Source: Mucilaginibacter phyllosphaerae
GTDB taxonomy: Bacteria; Bacteroidota; Bacteroidia; Sphingobacteriales; Sphingobacteriaceae
Assembly (NCBI RefSeq): GCF_004378255.1
Contig: NZ_SNQG01000001.1
Coordinates: forward strand, 868,001 to 932,000
Direction: 5' to 3'
DNA length: 64,000 bases
The notes below the pieces were generated by a model. That model saw only the letters and a list, made by a program, of their open reading frames with translations, did no database searches and was not told the DNA's origin. Positions 14,546-23,037 of this stretch are shown here, one piece after another. A program made the translations under genes and the position numbers. Positions within the stretch are counted from its first letter, which is position 1. The number at the start of each line of letters is the position of its first letter.

Positions 14546-16285
14546 TTTCACCTGCTTAGGCCCGCTTATCACGGTGTTTATTTTACCATTGGCTAATTTG
14601 GTATGTTTTATTTTGACGATGCCATAAGGCGTAGGGAATGTACCCTCTGCAAAGCGCAGATCACCTAAGTGGGGTTCTACTTTAATCATGCGGCAACCCG
14701 GCGCAAGCACTTTTACACCAAGCACATGTTCTGTTAACCAGGGAGTTGGGCCCGATGCCCATCCATGTGCCAGGCTATGCCTGTAGCCTTTATAACTAAA
14801 AGCACCGTATTTTGCATGGATATCTGTTTTACCGGCAGGCACCAATTCATCTATCCTTGCAGCATTTGGTATCCAGTCGGTATTAAAATCTTCCCAAAAG
14901 GTGGTGGCACCCAGCTTTAGCATCGGCCCCCAAAAGCTGCGGATAGCATTAATACCGCCCTGGTAATCGCCTGCTTTGGCCTTGGCCTGCAGCATGTAGT
15001 AACCAAAAAAGGTAGAATAATTTTTTACGCCGCCCGCAGATATGGTTGCATTAGCAAGCGCTGGCGATGCTAAACCCGATAAGGCCAGCATAGCGGCAGC
15101 CTGCTTTGAACCACCTGCCGCCGGTACATTTTTTTTTAAATGGGCCACAGCATCGATGCACAGTTTAGCTGTTGCAGGCTCTTTTAATACGGTGCAAAGT
15201 TCTGCACCGGCGCTTAGTGTCATAGCAAGCATCCCTTGTAAACCTGCGTGGATAGCCGCCGGATTATTACTTGATGGCCAATCCAGAAAACGCCAGCCGT
15301 TTGCCAGTTTTTCACTGTTATCGGCATTTACCTGGGCTGCATAATTTTGCAGCAGCTTGATCAGGTAGGTTTTTTGTTTTTGCAGATAAGGCAGGTCGCC
15401 GTTATGCATATACCAATCCCGCTGGATGATGATCCACCACATGGAGTAGGATATGATGCCGTTCATATATCCCGGAAGCGGCGTTATATCCCTCACCATA
15501 TCCAAACTTTTTGGCACTACCTCATTATTACCAAAAACGGCGGCAATGGTTGATGTCTCCGGGTGCATATCCCCTATCCAAACTAACCTGTCGCGCTTAA
15601 TGCCATCCCACAGGTAATCCTGCATGTTCAGATGAACAGTATAGGCGCCGGTTTGCCAGATCTTGTTCAGCAGCGTATCGCTGCAATTAAACGACCCCAG
15701 GTAAGGGATATCCCGGTAAATGAAGATAGCGCTGGCTTCTTTTATTTTTAGTTCCCTGTCCGGCTCTACGAGGTCTATCCGTACAAAACGGAAACCTGTA
15801 TTGCCTGTTTCCAGTTTACCCAGCCAAGGCAGGCTAACCACAAGATCGCGCATGGCGTGGTCATTGGTGGCATTTTTAACCGTATCAATGTCAGACATGG
15901 CTTCCGCTGCCGATTCGCCGAACCTTAGCCTTACTTTAATGGGTTTGTTATCGCCTTTATACCTGTCTGTTACTAACTGAATGCCGCCATGTAGTTCCTT
16001 ACCAAAATCAAGCAAAAGGCCAGCTTGGGTAGTATCGCTATTGGTTAACGTGCATATTTTCTTATCAGAGATCTCTGCCTGGCCTGTGCCCGGCTGTAGT
16101 AAAGTTTCGGCATTGGTTACGTTACCCTTCTGCCACATCACCCTTACAGGGCTAATGAAACGCCTTACTGTAGCCTCTTTACGTACCAGCTGGTTAGTTG
16201 CAAATACCGGCGACTGCTGGGCACTGGCCTGTAAACTTAAAATAGTACAAATCGCTGCTAATACTGCGCCTCTAAAATTTGCCAT
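14534..16285 (-). CDS. GH78-like alpha-L-rhamnosidase (short form)
   Basis: A secreted 583-residue six-hairpin glycosidase related to alpha-L-rhamnosidases (signal ending near LQASAQ, residue 23). After an N-terminal beta domain (LLDFGKELHGGIQL at about 91-104, FRFVRIDL), the catalytic (alpha/alpha)6 domain opens with the GH78-type block DGIKRDRLVWIGDMHPE at about 227-243, and later shows FWEDF and SLAHGWASGPTPWL, followed by a C-terminal beta domain (MIKVEPHLGDLRFAEG, TPYGIVKI). It is shorter than the upstream GH78 enzyme because it lacks the extra N-terminal domains. The start overlaps the upstream stop by one base (TAATG), so the pair is translationally coupled. Likely removes terminal rhamnose from pectin fragments. 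Confidence 0.85.
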   Translation of the reverse strand: MANFRGAVLAAICTILSLQASAQQSPVFATNQLVRKEATVRRFISPVRVMWQKGNVTNAETLLQPGTGQAEISDKKICTLTNSDTTQAGLLLDFGKELHGGIQLVTDRYKGDNKPIKVRLRFGESAAEAMSDIDTVKNATNDHAMRDLVVSLPWLGKLETGNTGFRFVRIDLVEPDRELKIKEASAIFIYRDIPYLGSFNCSDTLLNKIWQTGAYTVHLNMQDYLWDGIKRDRLVWIGDMHPETSTIAAVFGNNEVVPKSLDMVRDITPLPGYMNGIISYSMWWIIIQRDWYMHNGDLPYLQKQKTYLIKLLQNYAAQVNADNSEKLANGWRFLDWPSSNNPAAIHAGLQGMLAMTLSAGAELCTVLKEPATAKLCIDAVAHLKKNVPAAGGSKQAAAMLALSGLASPALANATISAGGVKNYSTFFGYYMLQAKAKAGDYQGGINAIRSFWGPMLKLGATTFWEDFNTDWIPNAARIDELVPAGKTDIHAKYGAFSYKGYRHSLAHGWASGPTPWLTEHVLGVKVLAPGCRMIKVEPHLGDLRFAEGTFPTPYGIVKIKHTKLANGKINTVISGPKQVKIIR

Positions 16286-18957
16286 TACTTAATTATAAAC
16301 TCGTATCTACCGGCTGTAACGTGGTAATCGGCAGTTACCGGTTTACCACTCAAATACGCCTTTTTACCGCCGCTAAGCGGGAAACGAATATCCGCCGATG
16401 TATTAGCAGGTAACACAACCGTATAAGTTACCGCATCGCCGTTACGTTTCCAATTGGATGCCACATCGCCATACGGGCTTTTGTGCGTAGCCCCATATTG
16501 GTTAAGGTTGGGTACAAAGTTGGGCTGCAGCAATACGTTTTTAAAGCCCGGTTGCCGCTCATCCGGCTTAATACCACCAATGCCGCTGTATAACCAGGCG
16601 CCAATGTTACCAAACATAATGTGGTTAAGCGATATATCTGATTTTGCATCTATCTTCCAGTTCTCATATAAAGTGGTAGCACCATTCACCATCCACCAGC
16701 CCCAGGAAGGATAAGTTTCCTGCGATGCTATTTTGTAGGCAACATCCGGGTAACCATTATCACTTAAAGCACCCAAAATGGCTTTTCCACCCAGTATGCC
16801 CACATCCAAATGGAAGTTATCTGCTGCTACACGTGCCGCCAAACGGGCGGCTATCTTGGCTTTAAAGGCATCGGGTACCAGGCCCCAGTAAAGCGGCACG
16901 GCCAGTTCTGTTTGCAGGCCTTTATTATAGTTCCCGGTTTGCTCATTCAAATATTTGGCGTTGAATGCATTTTTAATTTTTGTGGCCAATGCGGTGTATT
17001 TAGCTGCATCATCTGCCTTACCTAAAATTTTGGCGGCTTTAGCCGCTATAGTTACATCGGCAAAGTAATAAGCGGTAGAGGTAACCTCTACCGGCGAAAC
17101 CGATTTTACCGGCACCCAATCGCCCAACCCCCAGGTGGTAAGCCCGGTTGGGTATAAATCATTAATGTGGTTTACGTAGCGGGTGATGTTTTCATAATTA
17201 TCAGCCAGTATTTTGGTATCGCCGTAAAACAGGTAAACATTCCAGGGGATGAGCGCGATAGTACTGGTCCAATCGGGGCCGTTGCCCCACTCATAACCCC
17301 AGCCCGCCGTTGGGATGATGGATGGCAGCGTACCGTTTGGCTGCTGCTCATCACGATGGTCGGCCATCCACTTTTCGTAAACGGTGATGCCGTCAAAGTT
17401 GTATAAACCGGTTTCGGCGGCAATGTGCGCATCGCCTGTCCAACCATTCTTTTCGCGCTGCGGGCAATCGGTAGGGTAACCAAAAAGGTTGCTCAGGTAC
17501 GAATTATTGGTAGCGTACCATATTTTGTTGATGATTGGGTTTGATGTATTTATATTACCAACCGGCGGCACATCGCTGTGCATAAAGTAACCGGTAAGGC
17601 TCTCTTTAGTAAGTTTAACCGGCTCGCTGCTGGTTACCTCTACATATTGAAAGCCCTTGTAATTAAATTTAGGCATAAAGGTTTCCTGCCCTTTGCCGCT
17701 CAGGGTAAATATATCTACCTGGAATGGGTCTTTATCATCCGTTGGGCGGTAATGCAGGTCGATATTCGACAGGTCTACATGTCCATCTTTATACAGCCTT
17801 TCGCCATGTTTAAGGCGGATGACCGTGCCTTCCTTACCACTAACCGTTATCTTACTCACGCCGGATATATTCCTCCCCAGATCAAACACATAGGTTTTAT
17901 CATCAAATTTATTTACCGTTTTAGCCGGGATGGTTTCTACATCGAGGATAGGATGCAAAGCCTGCGCCACGATATTTTGTGATGGTACGGGGCGGTTAAA
18001 GGCCGGTTTCCACTTTTTATCATCAAAGTTGATGGTATTCCAGCCCGGTTGTTCCAGGCGGGCGTCGTAATGCTCGGCGGTGTAAATACTGTTGAGGGTA
18101 ACCGGGCTAAAATCTGTTTTCCAATGGTCGTTGGTGCTGATGGTTTCCACCGATCCGTCGTCATAGGTTATCCGCAGATCCATACAAAAGGCCGGGCGGT
18201 TACGCCAGGATGCTAAGTGAAAATTCCATACCGCGGTAGACTGATGGTTGTACCAGCCGTTGCCCAGTAAAACGCCTATGGCATTTTTGCCGGCGGCTAT
18301 GCTGCTGGTAACATCATAGGTAACGTAAAGTGTGCGCCTGTCAAACCGGGTGTACATAGGGTCCAGCCGGTGGTTACCAATTTTTTGGCCGTTGATGTAA
18401 AGTTCGTACAAACCCGCTGCCGCAATATACGCCCGTGCCGATATTACCCTTTTGCCCGTGCCAAACGTGGTACGGAAATACGGGGCTGGTTTTACGTTGT
18501 AATTCTCGTCATCGCTTATCCATGATCCCTTCCAGTTGGTCATTTTCATCAACCCGGTCTCAAAGCTGTTTACGGCAGATGGCGCTGCTTTTTTACCATC
18601 TTTATCCCAAACAGTAACCCGCCAAAAATATTTAGTATAAGGCTGCAGGGCTTTACCCTGGTAAACGGCTAAGATGTTTGACGAAACTGTTTTAACTGTT
18701 GTCCAATTGTTGCCGGTGCCCTTACTTACCGCTGCCGAATCTGTACCCACAAAAATTTGGTAAGCAGTTTGTTTGGCGCCCTGCCGCTCATCTGCCAGCA
18801 TCCAGGTAAGGCGCGGGTGCATGGCATCTAAGCCTATGGGGTTTATTAAATATTCGGTACGCAGGTTAACGGGGTTTACCGCTGTTGCCGCATAACTACT
18901 CACAAACGACGCGATGGCGCAAAACAGGGCTAAGGCAAATTCTTTATTACGGATCAT
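16285..18957 (-). CDS. Alpha-L-rhamnosidase, GH78, full-length
   Basis: A secreted 890-residue enzyme. I chose the ATG at 18955-18957, which begins a signal peptide (MIRNKEFALALFCAIASFVSS). Order: fibronectin-like domain with NPVNLRTEYLINPIGLD and TAYQIFV; the rhamnosidase N-terminal domain (YIAAAGLYELYING, GKNAIGVLLGNGWYNH); concanavalin-like domain; then the (alpha/alpha)6 catalytic domain with DCPQREKNGWTGD at about 497-509, which carries the general acid Glu502 and Asp509, and PDWTSTIALIPW at about 561. A C-terminal beta domain follows. It cleaves terminal alpha-L-rhamnose, here probably from rhamnogalacturonan, in the periplasm or outside. It is co-transcribed with the shorter relative downstream. 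Confidence 0.93.
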   Translation of the reverse strand: MIRNKEFALALFCAIASFVSSYAATAVNPVNLRTEYLINPIGLDAMHPRLTWMLADERQGAKQTAYQIFVGTDSAAVSKGTGNNWTTVKTVSSNILAVYQGKALQPYTKYFWRVTVWDKDGKKAAPSAVNSFETGLMKMTNWKGSWISDDENYNVKPAPYFRTTFGTGKRVISARAYIAAAGLYELYINGQKIGNHRLDPMYTRFDRRTLYVTYDVTSSIAAGKNAIGVLLGNGWYNHQSTAVWNFHLASWRNRPAFCMDLRITYDDGSVETISTNDHWKTDFSPVTLNSIYTAEHYDARLEQPGWNTINFDDKKWKPAFNRPVPSQNIVAQALHPILDVETIPAKTVNKFDDKTYVFDLGRNISGVSKITVSGKEGTVIRLKHGERLYKDGHVDLSNIDLHYRPTDDKDPFQVDIFTLSGKGQETFMPKFNYKGFQYVEVTSSEPVKLTKESLTGYFMHSDVPPVGNINTSNPIINKIWYATNNSYLSNLFGYPTDCPQREKNGWTGDAHIAAETGLYNFDGITVYEKWMADHRDEQQPNGTLPSIIPTAGWGYEWGNGPDWTSTIALIPWNVYLFYGDTKILADNYENITRYVNHINDLYPTGLTTWGLGDWVPVKSVSPVEVTSTAYYFADVTIAAKAAKILGKADDAAKYTALATKIKNAFNAKYLNEQTGNYNKGLQTELAVPLYWGLVPDAFKAKIAARLAARVAADNFHLDVGILGGKAILGALSDNGYPDVAYKIASQETYPSWGWWMVNGATTLYENWKIDAKSDISLNHIMFGNIGAWLYSGIGGIKPDERQPGFKNVLLQPNFVPNLNQYGATHKSPYGDVASNWKRNGDAVTYTVVLPANTSADIRFPLSGGKKAYLSGKPVTADYHVTAGRYEFIIK

Positions 18958-19135
18958 AAACAGGTATAACAGCGGCACGATGCACCGGATATGCAGGACT
19001 ATTTGGGTTTAAATTTATAAATAATCCCTTAGGTTTATAATGGGTAACAGGTAATTTACCATGCCATGCTTCCTGGCAAAAAGCCGAAGTAAATCGTCTG
19101 AGAAGCATTCATCAACAGCAGAGGTAAAAGGCTGC

Positions 19136-19930
19136 CTACAGCTGCTTCACAAACGAAAAACCAACCGTTCCGTTACCAAATGCCGGCATAAATGTGGTGG
19201 TTTTGTTGGAGTTTTTTTCGTGGAAGAGCCGGTTACGTAACAATGGGTAAAGCAGGTATGCGGCCTTGGTAGACAGGATGCCGAACCCTGCACCGGCAAT
19301 AATATCGCTAAACCAGTGATCCTGGTTGTAAACGCGTAATATAGCGGTTGCCGTGGCAAATGAGTAACCGGCCACGCCATACCAAACAGATTTTTCGCTG
19401 TACTCCTGCGCCATAAACTCAGCGGCGGCAAAGGCATTGCCGGTATGGCCGGAAGGGAAAGAATAACGGTTTGAGCCATCGGGCCTTAAACGGTTAGTTA
19501 CTTTTTTTAGGCTAAAGGTTGTTAAAGCCATAATCCCTTCAGACATTGCGTAAAGCATTGTGCGGTCTATAAACGTGTTTTTACCATGTATCCCGGCAAA
19601 GTTTAACCCATAAACCATTACCGCCGGCGCATATTGAAAATAATTTTCGGGGTGAAAGTTAAAATTGGGGTGATCTTCTACCAGATCGTCATAAACGCTG
19701 TAATCCAAATTACGGATGGGCTTTACCGCCAGCGATAAAACACCATAAGTAACAAACACCGCAGGCGGGATGTATGACGGCCATTTACTTTCCAGGTGCC
19801 GTACCGTATCCGGCAGGGCCAGCAGATCCGCAGAATCAATTTTTGCGGTATCTGCCTTAACAGTGTCTATGGTTTGGGCATGGGCACCAAGTGTTGCCAC
19901 GCAAAGGAGCAGGATCAGTAACTTTTTCAA
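19136..19930 (-). CDS. PAP2-family phosphatase (lipid phosphatase type)
   Basis: A 264-residue protein with a signal peptide (MKKLLILLLCVATLGAHAQ). The three motifs of the PAP2/haloperoxidase superfamily are present: K..T.RLRP at about 143-150, PSGH at 159-162 and R.....H.F.D at about 199-209 (RVYNQDHWFSDIIAG). These form the active site that takes phosphate from lipids such as undecaprenyl pyrophosphate, phosphatidate or lipid A. The hydrophobic segments are short (about 55-70, 130-145, 185-195, 210-225), and the active site should face the periplasm. It is a single gene, downstream in position but not closely linked to the rhamnosidase operon. Confidence 0.9.
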   Translation of the reverse strand: MKKLLILLLCVATLGAHAQTIDTVKADTAKIDSADLLALPDTVRHLESKWPSYIPPAVFVTYGVLSLAVKPIRNLDYSVYDDLVEDHPNFNFHPENYFQYAPAVMVYGLNFAGIHGKNTFIDRTMLYAMSEGIMALTTFSLKKVTNRLRPDGSNRYSFPSGHTGNAFAAAEFMAQEYSEKSVWYGVAGYSFATATAILRVYNQDHWFSDIIAGAGFGILSTKAAYLLYPLLRNRLFHEKNSNKTTTFMPAFGNGTVGFSFVKQL

Positions 19931-20082
19931 TAACGTAAACTAACAATAACTATATTATTAACCTCAATAATAGTAAATATTGGGATAATTTTTTTGATAA
20001 CAGGAATGTTATGAACGTAATAACAGCCACATTAGTTTGCGTTTAAATAAACATACTGCATTTTTAATACATATTTGCAAGT

Positions 20083-20646
20083 ATGATACGCCCTGCCCAA
20101 CCCGCCGATGCACCGGCAATTGCCCAATTGATACTATTAGCCATGGGCGATGCACTTGCCGCCAAACTTGCCAACAGCCCCGATCGTGAAGTGGCGCTGC
20201 AATTGTTTGAGCGTTTTGCCGCCCAAACCGGCAACCAGTACAGCTACAGCAATATTTTAGTTTGGGCCCAACAGGCTGAAGTTTGCGGGATGATCATGGC
20301 TTACAATGGCGCACAATTAGATGAATTGCGCAAACCCTTTTTGCACTACACCCGCAGCCGGCTTGGCTTTACCGGCCAGCCCGAAGACGAAACACAGCCC
20401 GGCGAATATTATATAGACTGCCTGGCCGTAAGCCCCGCCCACCAGGGTAAAGGCATAGCCAAAAAGCTGATCACAGCCCTGCTTGAACGGGCCGCCGCCA
20501 TAGGCCACCATACCGTAGGGCTGCTGGTAAACAAGGGCAACCCAAAGGCTAAAAAGCTTTACATCCACCTGGGTTTTAAGGTGATGGGCGATCAGGCTTT
20601 ACTGGGGGGTGTTCATGAACATCTGCAATATCATTTAGAAGCGTAA
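20083..20646 (+). CDS. GNAT-family N-acetyltransferase
   Basis: A 187-residue acetyl-CoA-dependent acyltransferase. The start MIRPAQPADAPAIAQLI is the common first strand and helix of GNAT enzymes. The cofactor-binding motif A is at about 121-135: YIDCLAVSPAHQGKGIAKKLI, with the Q/R-x-x-G-x-G/A pyrophosphate loop as QGKGIA. Motif B follows with HHTVGLLVNKGNPKAKKLYIHLGF. The acceptor (amino acid, protein, small amine) is not known. It is a single gene; the ATG is only about five bases after a TATTTG box. Confidence 0.88.
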   Translation: MIRPAQPADAPAIAQLILLAMGDALAAKLANSPDREVALQLFERFAAQTGNQYSYSNILVWAQQAEVCGMIMAYNGAQLDELRKPFLHYTRSRLGFTGQPEDETQPGEYYIDCLAVSPAHQGKGIAKKLITALLERAAAIGHHTVGLLVNKGNPKAKKLYIHLGFKVMGDQALLGGVHEHLQYHLEA

Positions 20647-20809
20647 TATATATTGATGAGTGCTTAAAAATAAGCGCTGTTAATTTTTACAGATTGATAA
20701 TTAACTTATTGTAAATAAAACTCAGAATCAGACAATCCGCCTACAAACAACACACAATATCGGCCCGTTTAATACGTCTGTATAGTACATTGCTTTACAA
20801 CTACCGGCT

Positions 20810-21046
20810 ATGAAACACAAGATCAAATTACCCGACGGGACCGCCCACCTCATCGAAATTACCAGCGCCTATTTTAAAACCTGGCATGTATGGAACGTGA
20901 AGTTTGCCGACGGCAAAGCCGCCATGCTTTTTAAAATGGGCAGCGAATGGATGCAGCGCAACGAAGACTTTTTAGATCAGCACGTCATCAATGCCATCGG
21001 TAAGCGCATAGATGGTATTATGGTTAGGCGAAAAATGGCGTTTTAG
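20810..21046 (+). CDS. Small conserved-looking hypothetical protein
   Basis: A 78-residue basic protein without signal peptide or membrane segment. It reads as a compact alpha+beta unit: KIKLPDGTAHLIEITSAYFKTWHVWNVKFADGKAAMLFKMG, followed by a helix (EDFLDQHVINAIGKRIDGI). Aromatic residues (YFKTWHVW) form a central patch. I do not recognise a family. The codon use and the regular strand pattern support a real gene. It lies alone between GNAT and the YXWGXW gene. Confidence 0.62.
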   Translation: MKHKIKLPDGTAHLIEITSAYFKTWHVWNVKFADGKAAMLFKMGSEWMQRNEDFLDQHVINAIGKRIDGIMVRRKMAF

Positions 21047-21173
21047 GGGCGAAAAAAGGTAGCGAGATTTTATCCGCCGAAGCCCTTGCCTGCACCAAAA
21101 CTCTAATCCAATTCTAATGCCCTGTGGCATAACTTATTTGCACTTGTATTGTCATACATGCAAATAAAACATC

Positions 21174-22136
21174 ATGAAAAAAGTAATTAAAAGTTTTGCT
21201 TTGCTGGCGCTGATAGTTGTGTCATCATCAAAGTTGTTTGCACAGGTAATCGTAGGCATCTCTATTAATGTAGCGCCACCGCAATTACCCGTTTATACGC
21301 AACCCGCCTGCCCGGTGGACGGATACTTATGGGTACCCGGTTATTGGGCCTATGATAATAATGCCGGCGATTATTATTGGGTGCCCGGTGTTTGGGTAAG
21401 CCCGCCACGCCCCCACTATTTATGGACACCCGGTTACTGGGGATATGATGGCAGTATCTACAGCTTCCATGCCGGTTACTGGGGCCGCCATATTGGTTTT
21501 TATGGCGGGGTAAACTATGGCTACGGCTACGGCGGCACCGGTTTTGGCGGCGGCCAATGGGTGGGTAACTTGTTTAGGTACAATACTGCGGTGGTTAATG
21601 TTGATAAAACCATAGTTAAGAATACCTATATCGATAAAACGGTTATTGTAAATAATACCACCATTAATAACCGCAGCAGCTTTAATGGCCGCGGCGGCGT
21701 AAACGCAGCGCCTAAGCCCGAAGAACTTGCCGCCATGAAAGAAAAGCATGCGCAGCCCACTCCGGATCAGCTTAACCACCAGCAAACTGCCATGGCCGAC
21801 CGTAGCCAGCATGCCTCAGCAAACCGCGGCAAGCCTGCTGTAACTGCCTACAATAAGGTAAACGGCGAAAGCTTTGGGCATAAGGGAAAAGCCGCCAGGG
21901 TTACCGATAGCCAGAATAACCCCAAACCGGCAAATGATGACCCCGCCAAAACCGGCGCAACAGCGGCCGAACAAAAACATGCCCTGCGTAAACAACGCCA
22001 AAGCCAAGCCGAAAATAATGCAGCAATGCCCAAAATGGAAAAGGCACAAAAGCCGGCCAAACCGGTAAAACAACATGCCGAACACATCAGAAATGCCCCG
22101 GCAAAAGACCACCACGAGGCCAGGCCCCGCCGGTAG
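21174..22136 (+). CDS. YXWGXW-repeat secreted protein
   Basis: A 320-residue secreted protein. After a signal peptide (ending LFAQ, about residue 24) come repeats of the kind W-V-P-G-Y-W: GYLWVPGYWAYD, YYWVPGVWVS, YLWTPGYWGYD and SFHAGYWGRH, within about residues 45-105. Then a Gly/Tyr-rich stretch and a beta-like segment with NVDKTIVKNTYIDKTVIVNN occur, and the last 150 residues are low-complexity, rich in Ala, Lys, Gln and Asn, ending in His and Arg. The WxxGxW repeat family is found widely in secreted proteins of unknown function. A role in the outer envelope is likely. It is a single gene. Confidence 0.85.
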   Translation: MKKVIKSFALLALIVVSSSKLFAQVIVGISINVAPPQLPVYTQPACPVDGYLWVPGYWAYDNNAGDYYWVPGVWVSPPRPHYLWTPGYWGYDGSIYSFHAGYWGRHIGFYGGVNYGYGYGGTGFGGGQWVGNLFRYNTAVVNVDKTIVKNTYIDKTVIVNNTTINNRSSFNGRGGVNAAPKPEELAAMKEKHAQPTPDQLNHQQTAMADRSQHASANRGKPAVTAYNKVNGESFGHKGKAARVTDSQNNPKPANDDPAKTGATAAEQKHALRKQRQSQAENNAAMPKMEKAQKPAKPVKQHAEHIRNAPAKDHHEARPRR

Positions 22137-22444
22137 CTCACTTAAATTTATATAATCAACAAGGCCTTTAATTAATGTTAAAGGCTTTGTTGTATGTGGT
22201 GTTTACTGTGATCCTTAATTTATTTCGGTATGCATGCGCAAATAACCAGGCTATTCTCACCCGCAACGCACTATTGTCATTTCGAACAAGGCACGAGGAG
22301 AAATCTTTTAAAAAGTTTAACCATGCCCTACGGTCAATGTTTTATGAAGACACAATTTCCCCTAAATTGTGTAAGCTTCCAACTTACGTAAACAGAATGC
22401 TTGCATTTTTAGGACGAAGTTGTAAGGTTTTTCAAATTATTTTT
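22137..22444. repeat. Spacer with a GTCATTTCGA...GGAGAAATCT dispersed repeat
   Basis: The stretch 22272-22307 matches a palindrome-like motif (GTCATTTCGA ... GAGGAGAAATCT) that I recall as frequent between genes of Sphingobacteriaceae. The remainder is AT-rich with no gene I can support. Confidence 0.5.
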
Positions 22445-23026
22445 TTAACTTATCCAAACTGATTTTACGGACACGCGTTTCCATTTTCCATCGGGTTGCT
22501 TTTCAAAAATTGTTATATATCCTGCTCCACAATCTATTCCGCAATGCATTTCAGTATATATTAATACTACTTTTTTATTAATTGAAAATAAGGGAATTCC
22601 TAATTTTAATACGTTATATTTCAATCTTGTAATGCTTGTTGCTGATAGAGATTCTGAAAGCAGATTATTACCATAAATGCCTAAATATTTAACATTTAAC
22701 CGATGATCATTTTTCCAATAATTGATTTGCTTTTTCATATATATAATGTCATCTCTATTAAGTAGTGTATCAAAACTTATCTGTGGGCCAATCATTTCAT
22801 TGAAATCTTTTTTATCCAGAATAATGTTAATATCAGCATAATCGTTATTGTAATCTAAGAATTCAGGATCAAGTTTATCAGTCTCTTCCTGTGTTTTTAA
22901 ATAAAAATTAATAAAGGTATATACTTCATCAGATTTTACTAAACCCCGATTCTTATTAACAGTACAAGCTGAAAATAAAATGCTTGTAAAAAATATAAAT
23001 TTCCGAAAAATAAATTTTAACTGCAT
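22445..23026 (-). CDS. Small lipoprotein downstream of the HExxH lipoprotein
   Basis: About 193 residues. The ATG at 23024-23026 opens a lipoprotein signal (MQLKFIFRKFIFFTSILFSAC, lipidated Cys about 21). An upstream ATG at 23042-23044 overlaps the previous stop and would add six residues; both are possible. The mature part is acidic at first (DPEFLDYNNDYADINIILD), then helical, with a C-terminal segment KKVVLIYTEMHCGIDCGAGYITIFEKQPDGKWKRV that contains two nearby cysteines. No known domain is seen. The gene is very AT-rich and is immediately downstream of a secreted HExxH protein. I infer a partner of that protein, possibly protective; the inference is from position only. Confidence 0.65.
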   Translation of the reverse strand: MQLKFIFRKFIFFTSILFSACTVNKNRGLVKSDEVYTFINFYLKTQEETDKLDPEFLDYNNDYADINIILDKKDFNEMIGPQISFDTLLNRDDIIYMKKQINYWKNDHRLNVKYLGIYGNNLLSESLSATSITRLKYNVLKLGIPLFSINKKVVLIYTEMHCGIDCGAGYITIFEKQPDGKWKRVSVKSVWIS

Positions 23027-23037
23027 ATTTTTATTAT

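Noticed and set aside
22175..22462. 95-codon gene on the plus strand behind the YXWGXW gene
   Set aside because: It runs through a dispersed repeat, has biased random composition and no homologous-looking segment.
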